Positions 8,858 to 17,541 of a DNA stretch of 64,000 bases are shown here, one piece after another. Source of the DNA: an uncultured Ruminococcus sp. GTDB taxonomy: Bacteria; Bacillota; Clostridia; Oscillospirales; Ruminococcaceae. A model generated the notes under the pieces. The model saw only the letters and a program-made list of their open reading frames with translations. It was not told where the DNA came from and did not search any database. The position numbers and the translations under genes are program-made. Location: the NCBI GenBank assembly GCA_934435205.1, contig CAKSAK010000002.1, positions 372,001 to 436,000 on the forward strand. Direction: 5' to 3'. Every line of letters begins with the position of its first letter. The stretch's first letter is position 1.

Positions 8858-11537
8858 ATCCCTGCCCAATGTTCACTGTTACGTCTGGGGACTTTTTGCC
8901 CATAAAAAGCTTTGGTATTATTCCTGCACCTACTGGCACGATAGCCGCCGCTGCCGCCGCCACAAGAAATTCCCCAAGGCTCGGAACGGCTGTGAAAAAT
9001 ACCTTTTGCAGAACAGGGAGCCATATGCCTGCAAACAGTGCCGCCGCTGATATGAATACAGAGAAAAGCAGGAACGGGTTTGAAAGATAAGGCACAGTGA
9101 AAAGGGTCTTTTCTTCCGATTTACATTCAAACACATGGATAAGCTGGCTAAGCACAAGGGTTATAAGCGCACCTGTCCTTGCAGTGCCGAGAGAATGGGT
9201 GTTAGTGAGCAGAACAGTGAAGCTTGCAAGGGTGCAGATGCCGATAAGAAGCCCTCTTATGACGATACGCCACATAAGACCACCGCTGAAAAAGCTGTCG
9301 TCTTCTTTCCTAGGGGGCTTTTTCATTACCGAGCTTTCCGCAGGCTCAAGCCCCAGTGCAATGGCAGGCAGGCTGTCTGTAACAAGGTTTACAAGAAGTA
9401 TCTGCGCTGGGAGCAGTACCATTGGAAGCCCCATTAAGATCCCACCCAGCATTGTTATGACCTCGCCTATGTTGCAGGAAATAAGGTAGCGCACGAATTT
9501 TCTTATGTTCTGATATATCGTCCTGCCCTCCTCAACGGAGTTCACAAGGGTGGCGAAATTATCGTCAAGAAGTATCACGTCAGCCGCCTGCTTTGTGACC
9601 TCTGTGCCTGATATTCCCATTGATACGCCTATGTCGGCTTCTTTTATGGCAGGAGCGTCATTTACCCCGTCGCCTGTCATTGCGCAAACGTGTCCACGGC
9701 TTTTGAAAGCCTTTACTATCCTGAGCTTGTGTTCAGGTGTCACCCTTGCGAACACACGGCAGTTTTCTATCACCTCGTCAAGCTGTTTATCGTCCATTCT
9801 GTCAAGCTCATCGCCTGTCAAAGCGATAGAGCCTGCTTTCATAATGCCTGCCTCTTTTGCAATAGCCTGGGCAGTGAGCTTGTGGTCGCCTGTTATCATG
9901 ACAGTCTTTATGCCTGCACGCTGACATTCCGCAACCGCCTTTGCGGCTTCAGCCCTGAGAGGGTCTTTCATTGCCATAAGTCCAAGAAAAGCCCATTCTC
10001 CGTCCACCTGCTGTGAAAATGCTATCACACGCAGACCTTTTGAAGCGTATTCATCGCACTTGTAAAAAGCCTGTTTTCTCATTGCTCCGCCAAAGGTCAA
10101 AAGCTCGCCGCTGTCTGAAAAAACATGGCTGCATTCTTTTATGATAACGTCAAAAGCACCTTTCTTGAATGCCGTTGTAAGCCCCTTTTCGTCAGCGCAT
10201 ATTACTGTCATGGAGCGTGTTTCGCTTTCAAAGGGAAGCTCGTCTGTTCGTCTGTAGCCAAGGGAGCTGACATTTATGCCCGAGTTTGCGCAGGCAAGAA
10301 GTATAGCCGTTTCTGTAGGGTCGCCCTCTGCGCAAAGCTCGCTTTGCCTGCCTCCCCTGTCACGCTTTTTTATCTTCTCAGGCGGGCAGAGCCTTGCATT
10401 GTTGCAGGCTGCACCGCACAAAAGTATCCTGCCAAGGTCAGGGCTTTCCCATGCTTTGAGGGCTTTGTTATCAAAGCTTGCCCCCTCTTTTGTTACGCCG
10501 TAAGCACGGCTTTTTTCGGTGCAGGTGAAAATATCAGTAACTGTCATTTTGTTCATTGTCACTGTACCCGTCTTGTCGGTGCAGATAACAGTTGCACAGC
10601 CAAGAGTTTCCACTGAATGAAGCCTGTGTACAAGTGCCTGACGCTTTAGCATTTTTCTCACCGCAAGGGCAAGGGCTATTGTCACAGTGGCAGGCAAGCC
10701 CTCTGGGATAGCGGCAATGGCTATGGTTATTCCTGTCATTGCCATGTTGAGAACAGGCTCGCCCCTTAGTACGCCTGCAAGGAAAACTATCACGCACACT
10801 GCAAGGCAGATCATAGCAAGAGTTTTTCCAAGCTCACCAAGTTTCTTTTGCAATGGAGTTTCAGGCTCTTTTATCTCTTCAAGCATGGTGGAAACCCTGC
10901 CCATTTGGCTTCGCTCACCTGTTGCCACCGCCGTGACCTCGCCAACGCCCTTGGTGACAACTGTTCCCATGTATACCATGTAATCCTTGTTCAAAGCGGT
11001 AAAATCTATCTCAGATGTGCGGCTTCTCTTTACCGCAGGCACAGCTTCGCCCGTAAGTGCGGATTCGTCGCATGATAATGCCCTTGATGAGTTTATGTAG
11101 CCGTCGCAAGGCACTCTGTCACCTGCTTCAAGGGTGAAAACATCTCCTGCCACGACCTCCGCCGCAGGAATTTTAACAAGCCTGCCGTCACGGTATACCA
11201 TGGCGGTGGGAGCGGTCATGTTTTCAAGCTTTTCCAGAGTTTTTTCACAGCGGTATTCCTGAATAAATCCCAGCGCAGCGTTAATGATAACTATAAGCAC
11301 GATAGGCACAGCGTCAGCATATTGCCCAAGCGCTACAGATATGACCACCGATACAAGAAGTATCATCACCATGATGTCGTGGAACTGTCCTGCGAAAATT
11401 TTCGCCGCAGACGTTTTCTTTTTCTTTGCCAAACGGTTCTCGCCATCATTGCTCAGCCGCTTTTCAGCCTCAGCCGAGGTCAGTCCCTTTCGTGGAACTT
11501 CGTTTTCCGTGAGCTTTTTTTCAAGTATATCCAGCAC
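8856..11537 (-). CDS. Calcium-transporting P-type ATPase
   Basis: 893 residues from GTG at 11537, which follows GGAAAGGAAG by about eight bases. The frame is open further upstream, but that extension runs through a dispersed palindrome and is not coding. Features: actuator motif TGEAV (~162-166), M4 PEGLP (278-282) as in SERCA/PMCA-type pumps, phosphorylation site DKTGT with D321, TGDGVNDAPA hinge, ten expected helices. It hydrolyses ATP to move Ca2+ (or Mn2+) out of the cytosol. It is a single-gene unit converging on the ECF operon. A palindromic repeat sits in its 5' region. Confidence 0.93.
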   Translation of the reverse strand: MLDILEKKLTENEVPRKGLTSAEAEKRLSNDGENRLAKKKKTSAAKIFAGQFHDIMVMILLVSVVISVALGQYADAVPIVLIVIINAALGFIQEYRCEKTLEKLENMTAPTAMVYRDGRLVKIPAAEVVAGDVFTLEAGDRVPCDGYINSSRALSCDESALTGEAVPAVKRSRTSEIDFTALNKDYMVYMGTVVTKGVGEVTAVATGERSQMGRVSTMLEEIKEPETPLQKKLGELGKTLAMICLAVCVIVFLAGVLRGEPVLNMAMTGITIAIAAIPEGLPATVTIALALAVRKMLKRQALVHRLHSVETLGCATVICTDKTGTVTMNKMTVTDIFTCTEKSRAYGVTKEGASFDNKALKAWESPDLGRILLCGAACNNARLCPPEKIKKRDRGGRQSELCAEGDPTETAILLACANSGINVSSLGYRRTDELPFESETRSMTVICADEKGLTTAFKKGAFDVIIKECSHVFSDSGELLTFGGAMRKQAFYKCDEYASKGLRVIAFSQQVDGEWAFLGLMAMKDPLRAEAAKAVAECQRAGIKTVMITGDHKLTAQAIAKEAGIMKAGSIALTGDELDRMDDKQLDEVIENCRVFARVTPEHKLRIVKAFKSRGHVCAMTGDGVNDAPAIKEADIGVSMGISGTEVTKQAADVILLDDNFATLVNSVEEGRTIYQNIRKFVRYLISCNIGEVITMLGGILMGLPMVLLPAQILLVNLVTDSLPAIALGLEPAESSVMKKPPRKEDDSFFSGGLMWRIVIRGLLIGICTLASFTVLLTNTHSLGTARTGALITLVLSQLIHVFECKSEEKTLFTVPYLSNPFLLFSVFISAAALFAGIWLPVLQKVFFTAVPSLGEFLVAAAAAAIVPVGAGIIPKLFMGKKSPDVTVNIGQG

Positions 11538-11595
11538 AATGTATCTTCCTTTCCGATTTTTGGCATAGCCTTGATAACATTGTGCGAAACGTTTT

Positions 11596-11619
11596 TGTAG
11601 GGGCGAACAGTGTTCGCCC
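11596..11619 (+). repeat. Dispersed palindrome (GAAC type)
   Basis: Arms GGGCGAAC / GTTCGCCC with loop AGT (11601-11619), preceded by TGTAG and followed by GTT. First copy in the window; lies in the 5' region of the Ca2+ ATPase gene. Confidence 0.95.
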
Positions 11620-11719
11620 GTTGTGACCGCACAAGACTTTTCAGTGCTTTTGCCTTTGCTTATATCATATGCGGACAAGTCTGAAAAAAGAACTTTGCGC
11701 TGTTGCCTGAAAAATCATA

Positions 11720-11747
11720 TTGACTTTTTTAAGAAAATATGTATAAT
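11720..11747 (+). promoter_or_regulatory. Sigma-A promoter of the BI-1-like gene
   Basis: TTGACT (11720-11725), 16-base spacer, TATAAT (11742-11747). A strong AAAGGAGG site at 11786-11793 precedes the ATG at 11801. Confidence 0.85.
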
Positions 11748-11800
11748 AGTATATAAGCCATAAAAATAAATATTGGCGAAAAAATAAAGGAGGCAAATTC

Positions 11801-12592
11801 ATGAACGATTATAATAATTTTTCTGAAAGCTATTCAAATCCACGAGTGAAAAAGCTGCGTTCTTTCGCACAGTCCACTTACGGCATGGAGGCGGCAAGCT
11901 ATAAGGGCATTGCAATGAAGACCTTGTATTTTGTTGCAGTTTTCGCCGCAGGCATGGGAGCGTATTTTTACATTCACAGCTTCTTTGGCGGCGGTGCGCA
12001 GGCTTTTACCACTGAGTATACTATCTTTATTGGCGCTCTTATCGCAACTGCAATAGCAGGACTTGTGGCGTCACTTGCGCCGAAAACAACAGCGGTAACA
12101 GGCTCTATCTATTCCGCAGGCATGGGATATGCCCTCACCTTTATGTCAATGATATACGCAATGCAGTGGAAAGGCATTATAGTTGAGGCTGTTACACTGA
12201 CGCTTCTCACAGTTGCAGTGCTTGCAGTTATCTATTCAAAGGGCGTTCGTGTGGGAAGCAGAATGAAAACCGCTCTTATCACCTGCCTTTGGGTTTCTAT
12301 CATAGGCGGATTGCTCTTCATGCTTCTTGCATGGCTCGCACCTCATTCAGCTATCTACACTTCGATCGTTGCAATAAACAACGGCCCTATCGGCATACTT
12401 TTCGCTGTTATTGGCGTTCTTATCGCCGCAGCACTTCTTATGTGCGATTTTGAAACTATCCAGATGACAGTTGAACAGGGACTTCCCGCTCAGTATGAAT
12501 GGTATGCAAGCTATGGTCTTATCGTAGGCGTTATCTATCTTTATCTTAAAATACTGAACCTTCTTGCAAAGATAGCAAACAACAGAAAATAA
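11801..12592 (+). CDS. Bax inhibitor-1/YccA family membrane protein
   Basis: 263 residues. After a soluble N-terminal 45 residues there are seven hydrophobic segments. The C-terminal part (CDFETIQMTVEQGLPAQYEWY followed by a last helix and LNLLAKI) is the signature of the BI-1/YccA-like family. Bacterial members are proposed pH-sensitive calcium-leak channels or modulators of membrane proteases. Its neighbour is a Ca2+ pump, though on the other strand. Monocistronic, with its own promoter and terminator. Confidence 0.9.
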   Translation: MNDYNNFSESYSNPRVKKLRSFAQSTYGMEAASYKGIAMKTLYFVAVFAAGMGAYFYIHSFFGGGAQAFTTEYTIFIGALIATAIAGLVASLAPKTTAVTGSIYSAGMGYALTFMSMIYAMQWKGIIVEAVTLTLLTVAVLAVIYSKGVRVGSRMKTALITCLWVSIIGGLLFMLLAWLAPHSAIYTSIVAINNGPIGILFAVIGVLIAAALLMCDFETIQMTVEQGLPAQYEWYASYGLIVGVIYLYLKILNLLAKIANNRK

Positions 12593-12613
12593 TTTATAGG
12601 CTAGCATATTTTT

Positions 12614-12640
12614 ATCCCTCGTCATATGGCGGGGGATATT
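12614..12640 (+). terminator. Terminator of BI-1-like gene
   Basis: Ten-pair stem ATCCCTCGTC / GGCGGGGGAT with ATAT loop, followed by ATTTTTA. Some pairs are G-U wobbles. Confidence 0.75.
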
Positions 12641-12650
12641 TTTATGCACA

Positions 12651-12688
12651 GCAAAAGAGGACTCCCTGATTTTCGGAAGCCCTCTTTT
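12651..12688 (-). terminator. Terminator of phosphoketolase gene
   Basis: On the minus strand AAAAGAGG-GCTTCC pairs with GGGAGT-CCTCTTTT (14 pairs, eight-base loop). It lies 36 bases past the phosphoketolase stop. Confidence 0.8.
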
Positions 12689-12723
12689 ATATTGGTATAT
12701 TTAATTAATTGGTCGGCTTTTTA

Positions 12724-15084
12724 TCAGATATCCCATTTCCAATCTCTGATCTCAGGCATATCAAGACCATACTCAGCGATATACTGCTTGTGTTCAACAA
12801 GCTTGTCCTGCATGAGCTGGTGGAGATAAGCGCCTGTGTTTCCAAGCTGTGGAAGTCTCTTGATAACTTCCATAACAAGGTGGAAACGGTCTATCTCGTT
12901 CTGAACTCTCATGTCGAATGGAGTTGTGATAGTACCCTCCTCGTTGTAGCCGCATACATAGAGGTTGCGGTTGTGACGATGATAGAGAAGCTCGTGGATA
13001 AGTGTAGGATAGCCGTGGAATGCGAATACGATAGGCTTGTCCTTTGTGAACAGTGCGTCAAAGTCAGCGTCGGAAAGTCCGTGTGGGTGCTTTGACTGTG
13101 GCTGAAGCTTGAACAGGTCAACTACGTTTATAAATCTTATCTTAACCTGTGGCAGGTTCTTTCTCAGGATAGTTACTGCTGCAAGTGCTTCCAGTGTAGG
13201 TGTGTCGCCGCAGCAAGCCAGAACAACGTCAGGCTCCTGACCCTGATCGTTTGAAGCCCATTCCCAGATACCGATACCCTGTGTGCAGTGCTTAACAGCC
13301 TGCTCCATTGTGAGCCACTGCTGTCTTGGGTGCTTTGATGTTACCATTACGTTTACATAGTTCTTTGAACGTATGCAGTGGTCAAAGCATGACAGCAGAC
13401 AGTTTGTGTCCGGTGGGAGATACATTCTTACAACGTCTGCCTTCTTGTTTGCAACGTGATCGAGGAAACCAGGGTCCTGATGTGTAAAGCCGTTGTGATC
13501 CTGTTGCCATACATTGGAAGAAAGTATGTAGTTAAGAGAAGCTATCTTCTGTCTCCATGGGAGCTGTGATGTAACCTTGAGCCACTTAGCGTGCTGTGAG
13601 AACATTGAATCAACTATTCTGATGAAAGCTTCATAGCTTGCGAAGAAGCCGTGACGGCCTGTGAGCAGATAGCCCTCCAGCCAGCCCTCGCACATATGCT
13701 CAGAAAGCATTGAGTCCATAACACGACCGTCAGATGCAAGGAACTCGTCGTTGTCCAGCTTGTCAGCGTTCCAATCTCTGTTTGTTGCCTCAAAGACCTT
13801 GCCAAGTCTGTTTGACATTGTCTCGTCAGGTCCGAAGATACGGAAGTTTCTGCTTTCTTCATTAAGCTTGAATATATCTCTTACAAATCCGCCAAGCTCT
13901 ATCATATCCTGTGCTTCAACTGCACCAGGAGCAGGCACATCAATGCCGTATTTCCTGAAATCAGGAAGTCTGAGATCTCTCAGAAGAAGTCCGCCGTTAG
14001 CGTGTGGGTTTGCGCCCATTCTTCTGTCGCCTGTAGGAGCAAGCTCTTCAAGCTCAGGGATAAGTCTGCCCTCTTCTGTGAAAAGCTTCTCAGGGTGATA
14101 GCTCTTGAGCCAATCCTCAAGCATTTTCAGATGCTCAGGTGCTTCCATTGTCATTGGTACCTGATGCGCTCTGAATGTACCCTCTATCTGCTTGCCGTCT
14201 ACAACCTTTGGACCTGTCCAGCCCTTTGGTGAACGGAATATTATCATAGGCCACTTTGGTCTTTCAGTAACGCCGTTTTCTCTGGCGTTCTTCTGGATAG
14301 CCTTTATCTCCTCGATAACAGTGTCAAGAGTTTCAGCCATGAGCTTGTGCATTGTCATAGGATCGTCGCCCTCGACAAAGTAAGGCTTCCAGCCGCAGCC
14401 CTCAAAGAAGCTCTTTATCTCCTCGTGAGATATCCTTGAGAATACAGTTGGGTTTGAGATCTTGTAGCCGTTAAGGTGAAGTATAGGAAGTACAGCACCG
14501 TCAGTCTTAGGATTTAGGAACTTGTTTGAGTGCCATGCTGTTGCAAGAGGACCTGTTTCAGCCTCGCCGTCACCGACAACGCAAGTTGTGATAAGGTCAG
14601 GGTTGTCAAATACAGCACCGAATGAGTGTGCAAGTGAATAACCAAGCTCACCGCCCTCGTTTATAGAACCAGGTGTCTCAGGTGCAACGTGTGATGAGAT
14701 TCCTCCTGGGAAAGAGAACTGCTTGAACAACTTCTGCATACCCTCAACATCTCTTGAAATGTTTGGATATACCTCAGAATAAGAGCCTTCAAGATAGGTG
14801 TTTGCTACCATGAAGTTTCCTCCGTGACCAGGGCCTGAAATATAGATCATGTCAAGGTCATATTTCTTGATGACTCTGTTAAGGTGAACATAGATAAAGT
14901 TCTGACCAGGTACAGTGCCCCAGTGACCGACTATCTTTTTCTTGACGTGATCCATTGTGAGCGGCTCACGGAGAAGCGGATTGTCAAGCAGATAGAGCTG
15001 ACCTGCCGAAAGATAGTTGGCAGCTTCCCAATACCTGTTCATTTTCTCCAAAAGCTCAGGAGAAATGTTCATTGTGTCTGACAT
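12724..15084 (-). CDS. xfp: Xylulose-5-phosphate/fructose-6-phosphate phosphoketolase
   Basis: 786 residues, usual family length (~790). Start ATG 15084 is preceded by GGAGGT; an in-frame ATG further upstream lacks a site. Thiamine-diphosphate enzyme: GPGHGG near the N terminus, the GDGEAETGP cofactor motif near 165-175, and GxRQEHNGFTHQDPG-like substrate region (QDHNGFTHQDPGF) in the middle. It splits xylulose 5-phosphate (and often fructose 6-phosphate) with phosphate to acetyl phosphate plus glyceraldehyde 3-phosphate or erythrose 4-phosphate, so pentoses from plant glycans can be fermented to acetate with ATP gain. Its promoter carries a catabolite-operator-like site at the start of transcription. 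Confidence 0.96.
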   Translation of the reverse strand: MSDTMNISPELLEKMNRYWEAANYLSAGQLYLLDNPLLREPLTMDHVKKKIVGHWGTVPGQNFIYVHLNRVIKKYDLDMIYISGPGHGGNFMVANTYLEGSYSEVYPNISRDVEGMQKLFKQFSFPGGISSHVAPETPGSINEGGELGYSLAHSFGAVFDNPDLITTCVVGDGEAETGPLATAWHSNKFLNPKTDGAVLPILHLNGYKISNPTVFSRISHEEIKSFFEGCGWKPYFVEGDDPMTMHKLMAETLDTVIEEIKAIQKNARENGVTERPKWPMIIFRSPKGWTGPKVVDGKQIEGTFRAHQVPMTMEAPEHLKMLEDWLKSYHPEKLFTEEGRLIPELEELAPTGDRRMGANPHANGGLLLRDLRLPDFRKYGIDVPAPGAVEAQDMIELGGFVRDIFKLNEESRNFRIFGPDETMSNRLGKVFEATNRDWNADKLDNDEFLASDGRVMDSMLSEHMCEGWLEGYLLTGRHGFFASYEAFIRIVDSMFSQHAKWLKVTSQLPWRQKIASLNYILSSNVWQQDHNGFTHQDPGFLDHVANKKADVVRMYLPPDTNCLLSCFDHCIRSKNYVNVMVTSKHPRQQWLTMEQAVKHCTQGIGIWEWASNDQGQEPDVVLACCGDTPTLEALAAVTILRKNLPQVKIRFINVVDLFKLQPQSKHPHGLSDADFDALFTKDKPIVFAFHGYPTLIHELLYHRHNRNLYVCGYNEEGTITTPFDMRVQNEIDRFHLVMEVIKRLPQLGNTGAYLHQLMQDKLVEHKQYIAEYGLDMPEIRDWKWDI

Positions 15085-15121
15085 TGCAATACCTCCATAT
15101 ATTTTGTCATAGATCAAAAAC

Positions 15122-15135
15122 GGTAAACGTTTTCA
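15122..15135 (-). promoter_or_regulatory. cre/LacI-type operator at the phosphoketolase promoter
   Basis: TGAAAACGTTTACC on the minus strand matches 13 of 14 positions of the CcpA cre consensus as I recall it (TGWAARCGYTWNCW). It lies about nine bases past the -10 box, overlapping or just after the transcription start. Confidence 0.65.
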
Positions 15136-15144
15136 CACAATAAG

Positions 15145-15173
15145 ATTATATCACAGCCCAGAATTTTTTGCAA
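15145..15173 (-). promoter_or_regulatory. Sigma-A promoter of phosphoketolase
   Basis: On the minus strand TTGCAA (15173-15168), 17-base spacer, TATAAT (15150-15145). Confidence 0.85.
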
Positions 15174-15244
15174 GAAAAGAATATGAAACTAGCCGAAAAT
15201 TTTATACTCCATTTATGATATTTCATACGCTATATAAAAGCGGT

Positions 15245-15280
15245 AATAATAAAGACCTCTCCGCATATAGCAGAAAGGTC
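15245..15280 (-). terminator. Terminator of the AzlCD operon
   Basis: Eleven-pair stem GACCTTTCTGC / GCGGAGAGGTC with five-base loop, followed on the minus strand by TTTATTATT. Confidence 0.8.
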
Positions 15281-15331
15281 AAAGTATGTCGAATATCTTA
15301 AACGTATAGCGAGCAGGTCAGCGGATATAGC

Positions 15332-15355
15332 GGGCGACCTCAGGTCGCCCCTACA
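15332..15355 (-). repeat. Dispersed palindrome (GACC type)
   Basis: Arms GGGCGACC / GGTCGCCC, loop TCA on the + strand, with CTACA on the right so the element points to the minus strand. It lies in the 3' untranslated part of the AzlCD transcript. Confidence 0.95.
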
Positions 15356-15362
15356 CAAAACT

Positions 15363-15683
15363 TTAAATAAGCTGACAAATAAGTATCACGCAGAAGCTTG
15401 CAAGGCAGGCAAACGCCGCAACTACGATAAGGCTTTTCTCCTTGAATGCAAGCACGCAGGCTGTTATAAGTCCTGCTATGGAAGCCGCAAGGTTTCCCGT
15501 TGAGAAAAGTATGGACGGAAACGTCATTGCTCCAAGCACAGCGTATGGCACATAGTAAAGAAAGCTTTGCACAAATCTGTTTGTTATCTTGCCCTTGAAG
15601 ATAACGAACGGCAGGGCACGAATAAGATAGGTCACTCCTGCCATAATAAAAAGATAAATGAAGAAATCTCTTATACTCAGCAT
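15363..15683 (-). CDS. azlD: AzlD-family small subunit of branched-chain amino-acid exporter
   Basis: 106 residues, four hydrophobic segments, with the AzlD-like opening (YLIRALPFVIF) and a Pro-rich second helix (YVPYAVLGAMTFP). AzlD pairs with AzlC to export branched-chain amino acids and analogues. It starts inside the end of azlC (seven-base overlap), so both subunits are translated together. Confidence 0.9.
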   Translation of the reverse strand: MLSIRDFFIYLFIMAGVTYLIRALPFVIFKGKITNRFVQSFLYYVPYAVLGAMTFPSILFSTGNLAASIAGLITACVLAFKEKSLIVVAAFACLASFCVILICQLI

Positions 15684-16387
15684 TGACCGTCCTCCTCATT
15701 TTTCACAGGCATGAGAGCCGCCATTATCCCTGCGGAAAGAACAGTGCAGATTATTATAGAAAATCCTCCTGATACCTTATTAAGTATAGGCAGCCACTTG
15801 AAACAACAGCTAAGAAGCGCCGCAAATATCGCCGCCATTGCAATGCCCTTGTTTTTCTTTGCAGGCGGTATTATTATTGCAAGGAACATTCCGTATATTG
15901 CAATGCTAAGTGCGCTTATGACTATCTCAGGAAGTATTTTTCCTGCCGCCGCACCTATAAGAGTCCCTAGTGACCAGCCAGCCACAGGCAGTGCGATAAG
16001 CCCGTACATATACTGCCTTGAAACTTCCCCGATATTTCCCATTGCCATGACAAAAATCTCGTCCGTTACTCCAAAGCCTACCAGCCAGCGGTGTATTCCC
16101 GAAAGTGACTTGTCGGCTTTCTGTGAAAGAGATATTGACATAAGGGCATATCTCAGGTTGATTATAAGCTGCGCACAAGCCATTTCTATCCAGAAACCGC
16201 CTCCTGACAGCATAATGTCAAGTCCTGCGAACTGACCTGCCGAGGTCACGTTGCAAATAGAGATAAGCACAGTTTCCCACCAGCTAAGACCGCCTTTTAC
16301 GCCCTGAAGTCCGAAAGTAAAAGATACCGAAAGATACCCCAAGGCAATAGGTATGCCGTCTTTAAGACCTTTTTTGAAACCACTCAT
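15677..16387 (-). CDS. azlC: AzlC-family large subunit of branched-chain amino-acid exporter
   Basis: 236 residues with about seven hydrophobic segments. N terminus FKKGLKDGIPIALGYLSVSF is typical of AzlC (G.....P...GY...g..fG). Middle strands contain the NLRYALMSISLS element found across the family. Works with the downstream AzlD. The cysteine-hydrolase gene lies 34 bases upstream on the same strand, suggesting a three-gene operon. Confidence 0.92.
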   Translation of the reverse strand: MSGFKKGLKDGIPIALGYLSVSFTFGLQGVKGGLSWWETVLISICNVTSAGQFAGLDIMLSGGGFWIEMACAQLIINLRYALMSISLSQKADKSLSGIHRWLVGFGVTDEIFVMAMGNIGEVSRQYMYGLIALPVAGWSLGTLIGAAAGKILPEIVISALSIAIYGMFLAIIIPPAKKNKGIAMAAIFAALLSCCFKWLPILNKVSGGFSIIICTVLSAGIMAALMPVKNEEDGQC

Positions 16388-16421
16388 AAATCATTCCGCC
16401 TAAGCGGTGTTCCCCCTCAAA

Positions 16422-16952
16422 TCAAAAATTATCTATCCTGCACTGACATGACGCCATTGTAACAAGTGCCGCCTTGTGGCTTTCCTCTGTTACTCCTGCG
16501 CAGGCGTTTGCGTCAACTATGACCTCGCATTCAGGACAGAAAGCCTTTATGAGCAGGGCATTCGATACCACACAAATGTCTGTGCAAAGACCGCAAAGCT
16601 CTATCTCGTCCCCTGCCTTCGTCACCTCAGCAAGGTGATGTGCGAGTTCAGCCGAGCCGAATGTGTTTTTTTCATAGACCTCTGCGCTTCCACCGATAGC
16701 CTCAGTCACCTGAGCCGCAGGCTGCCAGCCCTCGGTGCCTTTTATGCAATGCTCCACGGGGAGCTTTTTGCCCTCAGGCGTTTCAAGATAATCCTTGAAA
16801 TGCGTGTCAAGGGTCATGAATACAGTGCTGCCCTGAGCCTTGTAACTGCGTATTTTTTCACAGACAGCAGGAACGATCATTTCTGCCATTTTTGAACCAA
16901 GACTGCCCGTGACAAAATCATTCTGCATATCAACAACTATAAGATATCTCAT
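16422..16952 (-). CDS. Isochorismatase-fold cysteine hydrolase
   Basis: 176 residues. The isochorismatase/nicotinamidase fold is shown by VVDMQNDF (catalytic Asp at ~8), a Lys in the centre, and GLCTDICVVSNA with the nucleophilic Cys. The family hydrolyses amides such as nicotinamide. The Asp-x-His-type metal ligands of PncA are partly recognisable (DTHFKDY), so a nicotinamidase role is possible, but the substrate is not proven. First gene of the operon with azlC and azlD. Confidence 0.85.
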   Translation of the reverse strand: MRYLIVVDMQNDFVTGSLGSKMAEMIVPAVCEKIRSYKAQGSTVFMTLDTHFKDYLETPEGKKLPVEHCIKGTEGWQPAAQVTEAIGGSAEVYEKNTFGSAELAHHLAEVTKAGDEIELCGLCTDICVVSNALLIKAFCPECEVIVDANACAGVTEESHKAALVTMASCQCRIDNF

Positions 16953-16979
16953 ATTCTATGTACTCCTTTCTCTCACGAC

Positions 16980-16991
16980 GAAAACGTTTTG
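16980..16991 (-). promoter_or_regulatory. AAAACGTTTT palindrome upstream of the cysteine hydrolase/azl operon
   Basis: GAAAACGTTTTG is a near-perfect CG-centred palindrome resembling LacI/CcpA operators. It lies about 28 bases upstream of the start codon of the first gene. Confidence 0.45.
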
Positions 16992-17082
16992 ACAGGTAAG
17001 AACTGACATATTGTTTTATTAGTCCATAAAGTAACATTATAACCTTAAAATATGAATTTTTCAACGTGTGCATAAAATGGGC

Positions 17083-17207
17083 AAAAAAAATGCTGAGCAA
17101 CGGTGCTCAGCAGAAAATAAAATAAAAAAACTATGTGTAGAACAAAAGAAAGGAGACAACAAAACGGATGTTAAATCAAACAAATTATGTTCAATATCCT
17201 TAACATC
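17083..17207 (-). ncRNA. Candidate small RNA (~125 nt), unknown family
   Basis: A complete transcription unit without a plausible coding frame. A consensus promoter (TTGACT, 17 bases, TATAAT) at 17242-17214 would start near 17207. An eight-pair hairpin GCTGAGCA / TGCTCAGC at 17111-17092 is followed on the minus strand by eight or more T. The RNA is U-rich and includes UCUCCUUUCUU, the complement of a Shine-Dalgarno core. The longest internal ATG frame has only 11 codons and no ribosome site. I know of no named RNA that matches. The rest of the gap from 16953 to 17541 holds no gene that I can support. Confidence 0.6.
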
Positions 17208-17213
17208 AATTAA

Positions 17214-17242
17214 ATTATAACTTCTTTTGTAGCGATAGTCAA
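17214..17242 (-). promoter_or_regulatory. Promoter of the small RNA candidate
   Basis: Minus strand TTGACT (17242-17237), exactly 17 bases, TATAAT (17219-17214). Confidence 0.85.
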
Positions 17243-17427
17243 GAAAAAGTTGCAAAGAACTTGTTAATTTTCTGAAAATTCGGGATTTTGCACAAATATT
17301 TCGTTGACATTATGCTAACAATGACATCTGCGTGAGGTCTGAACTTAAATCAACTTAAAAAAGTAAAATAACTTATCTATTTTCAGTGCCTGTGATGTTC
17401 AAATTTTAATGTTTAAAACAAAAAATA

Positions 17428-17533
17428 AGGTCATGACAGCAGGAAAGAGAGCCGATTTTAGAATATGCAGCAGGCAAACCCGTGATAAAATGCTGCCCTC
17501 TGAAACAAGCTCCCTCTCCTGCCGTCATGACCT
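17428..17533 (-). other. Long structured 3' element with 25-pair stem
   Basis: Arms at 17428-17452 and 17509-17533 pair over 25 bases. The only three differences are G-for-A changes on one arm, all compatible with G-U pairing in the minus-strand RNA. An inner GCAGCA / TGCTGC stem sits in the loop. On the minus strand the hairpin ends with TTATTTTTTG and begins eight bases after the DUF378 stop, so it can serve as that gene's terminator, but it is far longer than needed. Confidence 0.7.
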
Positions 17534-17541
17534 GCAGGTGA

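Noticed and set aside
11538..11678. N-terminal extension of the Ca2+ ATPase frame
   Set aside because: It runs through a dispersed palindrome, and GTG 11537 has a good ribosome site.
17145..17199. AAAGGAG followed by a short ATG frame on the + strand (11 codons)
   Set aside because: Too short, spacing of about 12 bases, no + strand promoter found.
17061..17255. 64-codon frame on the minus strand over the small RNA
   Set aside because: It starts upstream of the promoter, has no ribosome site and ends beyond the terminator.
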